Shown piece by piece: positions 45,876 to 56,959 of a stretch of DNA of 64,000 nt (positions within the stretch are counted from its first letter, which is position 1; each line of letters starts with the position of its first letter). Under the pieces are notes generated by a model. The model was not told the origin of the DNA and ran no database searches. It worked only from the letters and a program-made list of their open reading frames with translations. The stretch spans positions 12,162,071 through 12,226,070 of the forward strand of contig OZ024892.1 of NCBI GenBank assembly GCA_964017195.1. Direction: 5' to 3'. Made by a program: the position numbers and the translations under genes. Source of the stretch: Siderastrea radians. Its lineage: Eukaryota; Cnidaria; Anthozoa; Scleractinia; Rhizangiidae.

Positions 45876-48800
45876 AAAGGATGACTTGATCACTTTGGAT
45901 TTCGACATTTCTTACCTTGTTACAAGTTCGTCATAGAATACGCCTTCTCCTTCGCGAAAAACAAAGAAGTAGTTTTCCTACAAAAAAGTAAATCCGTAGT
46001 TAACTTTTAGTTAATGCAACCTTTTAAACGTGACCTCACTAAAAAATATAGTCTTTCTTTCTCACCTCGTAACCTTTGGTAGCTTTATTCTTGACATTCC
46101 AGTTGTACTCACGTGCCATTTTGTATTCATACCTGGGAGAAAAATGCCAAAATAGACTCTGGTCAGGGATAATGTAATCAGTATGAGATTTTGCTTCTAG
46201 TTTCAAGTGAGAAATGAAACAAGTATGTCAACAACCCACAATGAAAAAATTGACAGTTCACTTCTTTATGTATTTGAAGGTTGAATACCACTATGTACAG
46301 GAGGAAAAGACGTGTCATTTGTTTAATAATATAACTAGTGTTTCAACTGAGAAATCAGAGATTTAACTCTGCAGGACTGGAAGGAAACCACGTGAGCCCT
46401 ACATGTAGTAAGGAAATATGTTCTACATGAGGTAAAAGAAATAATCTTTGACCTCAGTGGGATTCGAAATCCACGATCCCCGGATTTCTTAACAAGTGTT
46501 TCAGTCATATTTTGTACTACATTATTTGTTGCTGAAAAGCCATCAGTGGAGAGTCTTGATATTTAAGGCGAATCACTGTCATTGACATTCTTTTTGTGCT
46601 AGTTTTGGCAACAAATTCTCGTAACCAATCTTGGCTGCAGTATTGACATTTTAAGAAGATATAAGTTGTTAAACAGCCTTCACTCACTCTTCTTCCTCAG
46701 TGTAATCCATCTCAGTCTCATGGTCTCTTTTTCTCTTTCTAATCGTCTCTGTCGTTGGAAGGAAGTAAGCAACAAACTGGTCTCCACTTGCATCCACCAT
46801 ACCTCTACAAAGACCAAAACGTTCTGGACATTAATATGAAAATGCATATTCTCCTTACTGTTCTCCATACATTTTGTATGGAACTAGTAAGGAAAATTTG
46901 TCTAAATATCTAGACATCTTATCCTTGGTGATTGTTTCCTTTATTCCCATCACTTGAATGTTTGCACAAGCAGTGATGATGTAAAGAGAAATTTTATTTT
47001 TCTCACTGTTAGGGTTTAAAGGGTTAAATACAGGCTCCTGTGCCTTCCAAACCAGTGCAGTGGCACTGAATCTGGGAGCCTGCGATGCTGGGCCCTGCAC
47101 ACCTGGCAGTCAGTGGCAGACCAGAGGCCTCTTATGGGTACTTATTTTGTACTTGTATGTTTTTGAGATGTTGAATTGAGAGAAATCAGACTGATGTGAA
47201 TGATTTTTTTACTTCTCAATTCCAACTTAAGAACTAGTTGCTTATATGTAGAGGAACTTGTTCAGATTTGTAGTGAAAGCAACTTCAAAACATTTGCCAA
47301 GAGGTCAATTCAAACATCAAACCTCTTTGTAGTAGGAGCAAAGGCAAACATTTTTACATCTTGTTATGATCATTTTAATTGCTCAACTCCAGAATAAACC
47401 CTGCACTATTCCTTCCTCAACTTTATTTGGAAATGCACCTATATCACTGTCCATGTAAAGGCCTTATTGTTAGTGGAGTAAAACTGTTAAGATGAGGTGA
47501 GAATGCTTACAGTTTAAGTGTGCGATAACATGCGATGTCTGCCTACCTTGTCAGCATTAACTTAAGGTGAAAATTGGAAATGGCTATCTGTCCATTTGTG
47601 ATCTCATCCCATCCACAATCCCTAAGTACCACTTTCCAGGGAGCTGACCTGGTGATTGCTTGAGACATTTCCTCTCTCTCCACTGGTCCACTCCTCCCTT
47701 ATGGAATTCAGTCAGCATCAATCCCACCCCCACCCACCACCCCCTCCCCAAGTAACTTTCTAGTGTTCAGTTACTGACCAGATCATTGCCTAGTATATTT
47801 CCTATTCAGCTGCAGGTCCACTCCTCCCTCATTGAGCTGGGTAAGTGTCAACACCCCCACCCTCCCTTCCCACAGGTTACACATTCTAGTAATCAGTTAC
47901 TGACCTTATCATTGCTTGAGACATTTCCTCCTCCTCTGCGGGTCCACTCCTCCCTCGCGGAGTGGGGTCAGTATCAAAAATGACATGAGCGCAGGGTTGG
48001 GCCCACATCTGAAAATCCATTACATTTGATAACGGTAAGAACTCTCAATCCAACAGAGAAGCAAGCAAAGAGTACATACACTTCCTCTTCCAACCTGGCA
48101 AAGCTTTTAGATCAGTGGATAGACTATTAACCAGATTAAGTGATCAGTAAGATGGCAGGGCAGGCTGATCTTCACTGTCATCATCATTATTATTCTCATC
48201 GTCATTAATATCACTGACATCGCCAACACATTGTCTTTGACACATTATCTAATGTATATGAGTTACCTGGAAATCTGGAAATACGGGTAAAACTTCCACT
48301 GGTGTGACATTAGGCTTTGTTGGATGACGAAGAATCTAGAACAAAACCAAAAACCATTATGCCCCATAACTTTTCTCATGATTCTCATTGAGTTGATTAA
48401 TGAAATACATTCATTTTATCAATACCTTTCATACATCTTTCACTGTAAACCTTGGATTCTGCAAAAATGGGTGTTTGTCTTGGGGCTTAAAAGTTGAAAA
48501 CACACCCTACAATTGGAACCTTTTTGAAGAGCACAGCAGCAGTGTTCCAGGTAAGAGAGGGGTACAAGGGAAAAAAACATGGTAAAGTTGGCCTTCTGAC
48601 TTGACACATCGAAACAGAACCTCCTTAAAACACTTTACATTAATTTGACAATCTACAGGTGTACCTTTTTTCTACATGTATCTTTTCTTATTTACCATCG
48701 TTTTCATCTAAGCGTGGACACGTGAAGAAAAAACATGTTTTACTGGATATCAGACGTGGCATGTTTGGCCTCCAAACATTTGAAGTTTGACAGCCGTTAA

Positions 48801-51800
48801 ACTGGCATTCCTACATGCATGATCAGGTTTCAATGCCAAAATTTCCATAAACATTTGAAAAGGTCAACATGTTTTCTCATGTACCAGTTAATATTCCCAA
48901 ATATTGAAGACTGAACCAAATCTAAAATCTACATTTTCTAGGTGTTCTTTGTTTTCTAGACATCCGCCATTTTAGCAAAACATGCTCTAGCAGCCTTCAA
49001 ACTTCAAAGGTTTGGCAGCCAAACATGTCACCTTTGACACTAATTAGAACATGTTTTTCCGACAGGTGTCCATGCTTAGATGAAAACGACGGTATCTGGA
49101 ACACTGAGAAGGTAAAAGACTACAGCATGTTAATTACCGGTCTTTGAGCTGCATCAAAAGTGCTTTCAATGGCGGCAATCTGACTCTCGCGATCCTGCAA
49201 TAAAACAAATGACACTATTAAAAATTGTTTTCATTGCGACAACATATTAATACATGTTGGTTGGAATGAATTTAATGCTACCAAATACAGAACTATCACT
49301 TGTTCCATAAATAATGCATTATAAAATCTCACTACCACATTTTGTCTCCTGCAGCATCATTTACCTAACATAAACCACCAATTGAAGGGACTGGTGGAAA
49401 AAGGGCGTAAGTGATGATCTGAGGTTAAAATCAAAATTGGTGCTATTCAGCTCAACATTGGCACACAAGCTGGTCTTCATGTGAGAAACACTGTTGTGCG
49501 TTTATTTCTTGACCTGAGATCTAAAATTTGAAGAATTAACGTATTACTTTTGCGTAAAAAGTTTTGTTGAACTGAACTCGCTCAAGTGAAGCATGAATGA
49601 TTTCTTTTGTTCTCTGCCTGAACTAAAACAAAGGAATTCAACCTAGAATCTGCGGTCCTGTTGTTTTCTTTGTGTCAGTTTTAAGCAAAAGTAATGCGCT
49701 AATTCTTCAAATTGAAGCTCTCAGGTCAAGAAATAAATGCATAACAATGTTCCTTACAGGAAAACCAGCCTATGTGCCAGTGTTCAGCTAAATAGTACCA
49801 ATTTAGATTTTCAACCTGTAATCATCACTTACGCCCTTTTTCCACCGGGGCCTTTAATTATTAATGAAATCAGTGCTCACATTTGGCCATCTGTTGACAT
49901 TCAAACAAACCAAAGACACACCTTGCAAACATGACATTATAATGTCTAACACTTTTGCTCATGCTCTTTGGCCATTATCTTGGACTTTTTGCCAAAGAGA
50001 CACTCTTGACCCTTTAAGCCCCAATAGTGACAAGCATCTAATTTCTCGTTACAGTATTCTGACTTGATCAAACATACAGGTCACAGCAATAAAGGAAATG
50101 ATCACCCAACATAAAATGTCTCGATGCTTGTGCAAATTCTCCCAACTGGTACCATAAGAAATAGGGGGGCCAGAGGCTTAAAGGGTTAACATATCTCTTT
50201 GTGTACGTTGTGTACTAGTTTAAATCTGATTTTCAAAGTGTAGGTCATAATTTGCCACTTTTGGCAGCCACATGAAACAGTAGAAAATATACTTGTGACA
50301 ATCAAGTGATATTACCTTGTAAATGTCTGTGCCTTGGAATTTCTTTTTAACATTGAAGCCAACCCTGTGAATAAAAGGAAACAATAGTGATGGACTCTTG
50401 ATTCCAAAGCTAAAAAATACCTTAATTCCTCTTACTGATTGCCAAACATACTTCTTGCTTTGATCACTGACCATTGAACATGACACCCCTTATCACTTTT
50501 GCTGCCAATTGTCAAATTCAGAAGATTTGTTACATGATTTAAAGAAACAAACAAAACAAGATCAACTTACTTTGTTTCTACCATTTCATTGCTTGTGCGA
50601 CTTCTGTTATACTCAGTTGAAATGTACTCTGTTCTTCTTAGCCATGACACATTTTTGTTGTGATGGGCCGTTCTGCACAAAAATGACAGTAGAGGACAAT
50701 TAAAATACATTTAATCTACATAACAATTATTGATAGTTGTGTCAGTCATACTGCAAAAATACTAAGTGAAGGGACGTACAACTGTTGTAGGTTAAAATGA
50801 ATTTCAGGTCAAAATGATTTCAAACTACTTTGATTTGTATTTTCCTTTGTTTCAGTTTCAATTGATGATAATGACTATAAAACAAAGGAAATACAAATCA
50901 AACTAGTTTGAAATCTTTTGACCTGAAATTCATTTTACCCTACAACATAACCACCTCCACCTGACCTATGGCGGTGGATTGTGTTTGTAGACCACCTGAC
51001 TCTGGTTTCAGATGCTGTTTTCCATTTAGCAAACTTAGATCGTGTCCTGTACAGGAAGTGTTCATTCATAGTGAAAACAAACAAGGTTTGATTCTTCTCC
51101 AAATTTTCATATCAGGTAGCACAGAAATCCAAACAGTCTTGATTTACTAAATCAGAAAATTGATTGTAAAAGGAACAGAACCTTACATGTACATTGGGGG
51201 GGGGGGGGGAGGGATATTCAATATTAATACTAAAATAAAACTTGCACTCACAGCAAACAAAGTGGATTATCCCACATTATAAACACCCCACCCCTCCCCA
51301 GATTTTCAGTCAAGCTTTAAGCTTCACATATTTCTGCACCAAAGTTTCTGCCAAAATTAAGCAACATTTTTAACACTTTGATTTAGTTTCTAGCCCGTTC
51401 ACTTAATACCGACCCTTTAAAATACTAATTTTAAAAAAACTTTCTCCCCTACCCCTCTATATACTGCAAGCATGAATTTAAAGAAGCCTTTTTTGGGAAA
51501 GAGCCTCCTGTAGATGTAGCCCACCATCAGGTTTATGTGTACAGAAGTTGGGAAAATCCGTACCGTTTTTTATCAGGCAAATTTACTGGTTCTTCTTCCA
51601 GCAACTTTTCATCATCAGGATCAAGAGAGACTGTAAGTCAACAACAACAACATTAAAGCAATGTTCTCGGTGCAGGCAACATATGATAACAGTTCACAAT
51701 ATAATAAAAAAAGTAATTTTGAGAGATTATTCAAGTTTCAGCACTACCAGATTATCATGATCCAAGTGCTGTTTGTTCATCATGGAGAGGATTTATGGTC

Positions 51801-54800
51801 AAGTCAAAATTTTGACCTCACACAGTCAAAAACTTGGTTTCTGCCCAGTACTTTTCTCCACTCAGGTGCATATCAAATAAACATAAATGGACACCAGACA
51901 GTAGGTAGGAAAATCTCAAAAAAAACAAATGCTGTAGAGTTGTTAGAGTGTATCTGGAACTCCATGTTCCTGCAAACTTGGACACAACTGTTGAGGCACT
52001 TCTAGCTGAGATAGAACTTTCACCATGAAAATTCTTACATGAACACCCCCGCTCCCTCTTCAGCAATGCTGCTTTACAGCCAAAAAAACCTGACGAATCA
52101 TCAGTCCTTCGACACAACATTAAGTGAGGTGAGGTGGGATCAAAAGCATTTCTGCCATCTTGTCTGTACTACCTACCTCTGAGATTGTGGGTGGTCAGAG
52201 AAAATATAATTATCGGTATAAAAACCGGAGTTTTTATTGTAGGAAACAACAAGAAGGCAGAGAATGCTTAAACCATCAACTGTTAGGTTGCAAGTTTGAC
52301 TGTTTAACCACCATGTGATCTTCATGTGAGCTGCATTTGCCTTAGCCTTGACTGACTGTATGACCATTAGATAATTAACATTTATTATACAGAAACCGAT
52401 TAAATACCAGATTTTTCCAGTGACGAAAATTTTGTATCCAGTGAAGATACGATTTTTATCTTTCACATGTGAAGTTATCACGGTTGTCATGGCTACTTCA
52501 GTCTCATCCAATGAAATTTATAAAAGTTATATGCCTCAATGCTATAATATTCAAAATACATATAAACTCTACTTATTTTCTCTATTTTTGACCAAAAATC
52601 AAATGTGCGTAAGATCTATATTTTATTAGATTGATTCAGTGAAAAATGGAGTAGTCCAAGAAATCATTATCCCTGTATTTCATCAGTGTCTACATAATAA
52701 ACAGAAAATTACATGGCCGCTTGGAGATACGACATTTATCTTCTCGTGTTGAAAAATATTTCACTTGTTCGCATTTCTCAACACTCGAAGATAAATGTCA
52801 TATTTTCACGCAACCGTGTAATATCCTCTATATCTTACCATTAGGATCCAGCGCATAGGTATCAGGGTCAATCAGATCAATATTGACCCCCAAATCAACC
52901 TCTGTTAGCATCTCATGTTTGTAGTTCTTCTCTAAGGAAGTGGGCTTATACTCCACAAATCTGATAATGAATGAAGACATTAAAAAAGTTAGCATGCATG
53001 CATACACCAGTAAATGTGTGGCATGACAACAACCCTTTCACACACAATTGCTCTCATTGCATTACAATACTATTGAATGTGGACTCAAGGCAATTTCAAG
53101 AAATTTTACATTTCTGCCCAAAATTACCTTGCATCTAAGTTCAAATACATTGAAATTACTGCAAATGATATAAGTTTTCTGTGAAAAGGGTAACTGATGC
53201 AGAATTGTTTATATCAATCTACAGTGGTCACTATGGATAAAAATTATAAGACATGTCTACTGTAGAATCACATCAGTGGGACTGAGGAATAATAATTAAT
53301 GTATTATTATTTATCAGTAGTTACTGTATGGAACTGACAAATTGAGCAATGACTTTCAGAGTCAGAATTGAATACATATTAAGTCCTAGGGCTCACTTGA
53401 TTAAAAATTCCTGGAGAGAGGGTAAAATTGCACCTAGAGATCTTTGTCTCCAATAATAGTTAATGTCACTGTCCTGAAGAACATAGCACAACTAAGTAAG
53501 CCCATGGCACACGAAACAAAATAAGACACACTAAAGATGGCGTAATTGAGGGGAACACTGTGTTGCAGTTGGTTTGTCTGTGCGACTTCTGATTTGCATG
53601 ACAAAACTACCTCACTTGTCTCCCCAGCACTACGAGCTGAATGCTAGACAGCACATGCTGGATCAGACAAGAGTATTGGTTAGCAGGTGATGCATAAAGA
53701 CAACAAAGCTGACAAGCTTTGGGGAAGTTGCTGCACATACTTAACCGCACCATGCAGGAATGACCCTAGTTTATTGAAAGCACAAGTAACACGGCCAGCC
53801 CATTTTTAAAGGGAGGGAGGGAAAAAATTTTGCTAAATTGACAACACTGGCACAACAGAATTGCAAATTGAACCTTGAACAGCTTGCGTGAACTTTTATA
53901 GCTAGACAGTGTCTGTTGACATGGCCAGTCATAAAAGCTGTACTATACAACAGCTTGGCATTACATGTGTACCACCTTAGTTATGATCCTTACTACATAC
54001 TAGCTCTATTGATAACAAACGCACCATGAAAGGCTCACTGAGAATGAATGTCATGTTCCATCGACAATATTTTATTGATCTAACAGTAAAATCTTGTCAT
54101 AGTGGGCAATCAAGCTTTCTGCATTGTAAATGTATAAACACTGAAACAATGATTCCCCATTAAAGAGGTCTTAATACTGCTTTTAAAAGAAAATGTGGCT
54201 CGTGCAATGCTGGTACAAATGTAGGCTTTGTTATTGACTTGGTGGTGAGGGTTTGTAGAAAAGAGACAGACTGTGCTTATTACATGAACTTGTCACTGAC
54301 CTGTTTGATTCAAAGGGATAAGTAATGAACTTGGCATCAAAGGGAATGTCTGGAAGATTGTTGTTGTACTTGACCCTGGATACAAAATCTGCTTTGCTGT
54401 AAAGAACACATGATAACAAATAAATGCAACTACAAACAATTCTCGAATCTGACTGGTTGTCAGTACCTTTAACTTGTGCCCTAACAGTGTGTATGTGATG
54501 TAGGTTACAATGAATTTCAGGTCAAAATGATTCCAATTGCAAACTACAATATGTAGTTTGATTTGTATTTTCTTTTGTTTCAGTTTGATGATAATGACTA
54601 TAAAACAAAGGAAATACAATTTTAACCTACAGCATGTACATTATATCAAAGAAATTGCAATTAAGCATGTATCAGTAATGACAAAGTAATAGAGCAGTTT
54701 CACTTGAATGGGCCTCTTTTTCATGAATTTTAGAAAGAAACTAGTATCTTCAACAGTAGATTTTGTTAGTGACTTGTTAATGATCAAACCAGACCCCAGT

Positions 54801-56133
54801 TAATTTTATTACAACGCTATCATTAAGGGCCGTAACCTACAGTATAACACCAGTTGCTGAGTACACTTTATGCGGCCTCAGTGTTATGGGTAAACTTCCC
54901 TCTGGTTGGCACAATTTACTCACACAGCAAAAAGTTTGTTACCGGTGTAAAGATCAATTTAACAGGTGACTCAAAGCTGAATGTCAGACCAAAACTACCA
55001 TAATAAGTTAGTCAATATTTACAAAAACATATCAAAAATATTTTAGGTACTTCAAGCCCAATATAATATTAATGGACTGGTCCAACTACTCGCTAATCAC
55101 AGCAAATTTTTGCAATAATTTTAAAGCTTCGACCACAGAAGTTATTTTGAGTCACAAGGACTGATTTTTAGAAGTTAAATCAGGGTATTCTTGTATGTGC
55201 TTTACCTCTGATATGAACTAGAACAGGATGGCCACATTTTTGTCACTTCTGGCACAAGTAACTCATTATCCAAAACTGGCAAAATTTTTTGAAAAAGTTA
55301 TCAATGTCAGATGATTTTCATAGGAACGTCCTTGAGAGAAATATGCACATGTAGTGGCACTGCAAAATGTCACTTAGTTTTCTCAGGCTTAGGATTGTAA
55401 TGACACATTTACCGTGTGTGTTCATGTACAACTCTGTGATGGAAATTCTTACCTTACTGTGGAACGAAGTGAGCTTTGTCTGAAAGAGAAAACAAATTAT
55501 GCAGTCGATATACATCAAGAGTGGAAAGTCTTTCCTATACAAACTGTTGTACTGCATATTCTTACAAAAAAAAGTTTTCCAAATCTCCATGCCTGTCTCA
55601 ACAAATAAACACCATTTGAAAAGTTCTGTTCATACTGCACATGGAAGTCTACTCTTCAGGATTTGGTGCTCACAGCACATTTCCATACAAATGTAGATCA
55701 GACGAAAACCCATTTCTACTCGTCAACAGCTTGTTTTCCAACTCTTGGGAGTAATCAATCGAAATTTCGCTTTACTGCTACAGAGATCGACTGCATCCAA
55801 AAATTAATTATACTATATACATGTACAGCTGTATAAGACTGACTTTTAAAACTTTCATCGACTTTTGACGGATAAAACTTGACTCCAATTTCTGCGAATT
55901 GTAAATTTGAGAAGCAGTTCGCTAGTAATCTGACTATCGGTCCTGAAGACACGCTGATAGATTTACATGATCATAGTATCAGTATCTTTGCAGACAAGGA
56001 CATGAGACTGTGTCACAAAACAGAAGACTGTGTGACCACTGTCTACGAAAAGTGGAACACAAAATGGAGGAGATGAAACTTACCTCCGGTCTTGATCCCT
56101 GTTTTTTTGACCATCCTGGATGGTTGGTGCCAT
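42376..56133 (-). CDS. PAF1: RNA polymerase II-associated factor 1 (PAF1 complex scaffold), 15 exons
   Basis: PAF1 is a core subunit of the nuclear Paf1 complex, which rides with elongating RNA polymerase II and promotes H2B ubiquitylation and H3K4/K36/K79 methylation. Exons are 56084-56133, 55453-55479, 54301-54396, 52839-52960, 51564-51630, 50571-50672, 50316-50364, 49138-49194, 48267-48335, 47905-48008, 46688-46804, 46066-46132, 45916-45977, 43229-43340 and 42376-42687. The total is 1413 nt, 470 aa (human 531). The protein starts MAPTIQ as in vertebrates. Diagnostic stretches are [111 protein letters not shown] and [11 protein letters not shown]. Residues from about 379 to 470 are almost pure Glu/Asp/Ser/Gly, the acidic tail typical of metazoan PAF1. 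Exons are short and the introns carry many foldback elements. Confidence 0.96.
43409..45060. mobile_element. 1652-bp non-autonomous TIR element in PAF1 intron 13
   Basis: The left end is GGGACGGTTCATTATTTATG and the right end is its inverted copy (CATAAATAATGAACCGTCCC with one change), both followed inward by GACCGGG-type sequence. TAA flanks both sides (43406-43408 and 45061-45063), matching the 3-bp TWA targets known for PIF/Harbinger. There is no ORF of note. Most of the interior is a degenerate tandem array. Confidence 0.85.
43585..44535. repeat. Degenerate 50-57-bp minisatellite inside the 1.65-kb element
   Basis: The repeating theme TTAGTCTTATCTTCTCAACG, then TTTCTCCGTACCTTAGTTCG and TTTGTACAGTA, recurs about 15-18 times with variable spacing. 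It ends well inside both TIRs. Confidence 0.8.
45387..45704. mobile_element. 318-bp foldback element, PAF1 intron 13
   Basis: The arms are inverted copies beginning TATACACCTAATTGCAATA and continuing through AAAAAGCCAAATAGGAATAA, about 80 bp each. The loop carries CTGACGAAGGGCTAAAGCTC, a word reminiscent of Penelope-like element ends. Confidence 0.75.
45833..45873. repeat. (TTA)n microsatellite, PAF1 intron 13
   Basis: An uninterrupted run of TTA triplets of about 40 bp. Similar shorter runs occur at 18402-18427 and 28268-28291. Confidence 0.9.
46828..47027. mobile_element. MITE, TTAACCCTTTAAGCCC family (copy 4), PAF1 intron 10
   Basis: CATATTCTCCTTACTGTTC and GAACTAGTAAGGAAAATTTG match copy 2. 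It ends CTGTTAGGGTTTAAAGGGTT. The left terminus is lost. Confidence 0.75.
47636..47895 (-). pseudogene. Two dead tandem copies of PAF1 exon 10
   Basis: Downstream of real exon 10 (47905-48008) lie two further copies, spaced about 126-130 bp, each with the shared core ggtccactcctccct (at about 47685, 47815 and 47941 on the plus strand). They retain the region encoding the 3' half of the exon and, on the minus strand, a GTCAG donor-like end. Both have in-frame stops in the exon 10 frame and have lost the MWAQPC part. The intervening pieces are C-rich. This is a local partial-exon triplication inside intron 10. Confidence 0.82.
48693..49094. mobile_element. 402-bp foldback element, PAF1 intron 8
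   Basis: The ends are TACC(A/G)TCGTTTTCATCTAAGC in inverted orientation, followed in both arms by GGACAC, AAAAACATGTT and GCATGTTTGGC-like words. No ORF. Confidence 0.75.
49386..49855. mobile_element. 470-bp foldback with ~180-bp arms, PAF1 intron 7
   Basis: The two arms pair over most of their length: GGTGGAAAAAGGGCGTAAGT, then TTTATTTCTTGACCTGAGA and AATTCTTCAAAT-like words appear on opposite strands at both sides. Confidence 0.8.
50008..50189. mobile_element. MITE, TTAACCCTTTAAGCCC family (copy 5), PAF1 intron 7
   Basis: GACCCTTTAAGCCCCAATAG starts it and GAGGCTTAAAGGGTTAAC ends it, with AAATTCTCCCAACTGGTACC inside as in copy 1. Confidence 0.75.
50783..50947. mobile_element. 165-bp palindromic MITE, PAF1 intron 6
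   Basis: It starts TGTTGTAGGTTAAAATGAAT and ends in its inverse (ATTCATTTTACCCTACAACA). Its arms share TTTCAGGTCAAAA and TTTGATTTGTATTTCC. It lies upstream of exon 6 in intron orientation (before 50672). A sister copy is in intron 3. Confidence 0.82.
52690..52835. repeat. Inverted repeat, PAF1 intron 4
   Basis: ATACGACATTTATCTTCTCG and TCGAAGATAAATGTCATAT pair across a short loop, with less perfect outer arms (ACATGGCCGC and GCAACCGTGT). Confidence 0.6.
54498..54633. mobile_element. Second copy of the TGTAGGTTA MITE, PAF1 intron 2
   Basis: GATGTAGGTTACAATGAATT and TTTCAGGTCAAAATGATT at the left, and AATTTTAACCTACAGC at the right, match the element at 50783-50947. The right arm is shortened. 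Confidence 0.75.
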
Positions 56134-56492
56134 TTTGAGCCAAGGAAAACTCACAGGAAGATGAAGATTCCTTTACACTCCTAAGATTTTGTGCTACATA
56201 TTCACATGTGCGTCTCTTCCACAAGAACAAGATGGCTGACGGTGAGTTGGAACGCGAAAGGCTGGTACTGAGGCTAGTTCCAGGGTCTGCTCGTCCATTA
56301 AACAAAAAAACAAAAAGATTTTGAAGAGAAAGTTTGTCCAGGAGCCTGGTTTTTTCGCATCCACTCGCCGATTTTTTACATTTATCCTTATGCCATATTT
56401 CCCTTTAAGGGTTCTGCTTACAGGCTAGGTGGGATACTATTAATATTAAGGGCGGGATACGAGATGAAAATTTCACGGTGGCAAACGGAATG

Positions 56493-56953
56493 CAGGGTCT
56501 GGAAGGGGGGGGGGGGAGGTGGGGGGTCCTGATCCCGCATTCCCACTCCTCCAGGGTTTCACGAGAATCCTGCATCCCTCACTTTTTTCATCGCTATCCC
56601 GAATTTCGTTTCTTCTTTCCTAAAAATACATTTAAAAAAGACTAATTTCTGCAAAAGCTAATGAATTTAAGGTGTAGATTGGCCCTTTCGATTGTTATTT
56701 TGCGCTCACCTGGTTGATTCGCTTTTGCCGCTAAAACGTTTTTTTTTGGAGGGGGGGGGGGGGTCGTGACGATTTCCCAGATTCCCGACAGACAGGCAAC
56801 AAAATCCCGCATCCCGTGCCCAAATTTTGGTGAAACCCATTTCCCTGGTAGCAGTCAAATCCCGATTCCCGTCAAGATATTTTTCGTTTTCCCGAATCCC
56901 GCACCGTATTTTGGTCAAATCCTGGACCCCCGAGAATACCCTTCCAGACCCTG
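56493..56953. mobile_element. 461-bp TIR element with 6-bp duplication
   Basis: The ends are CAGGGTCTGGAAGGG in inverted orientation. GGAATG flanks both sides (56487-56492 and 56954-56959). The interior has G runs and repeated AATCCCG/ATTCCCG words. It lies between PAF1 and the secreted gene. Confidence 0.8.
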
Positions 56954-56959
56954 GGAATG

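Noticed and set aside
51661..52120. Open frames of 100-114 codons on both strands in PAF1 intron 4
   Set aside because: They lie within a spliced-out interval, oppose each other and show no family motif.
55979..56305. 108-codon minus-strand frame over PAF1 exon 1
   Set aside because: It uses a different frame from the MAPTIQ start and crosses the exon 1 donor; the PAF1 frame is supported by family similarity.
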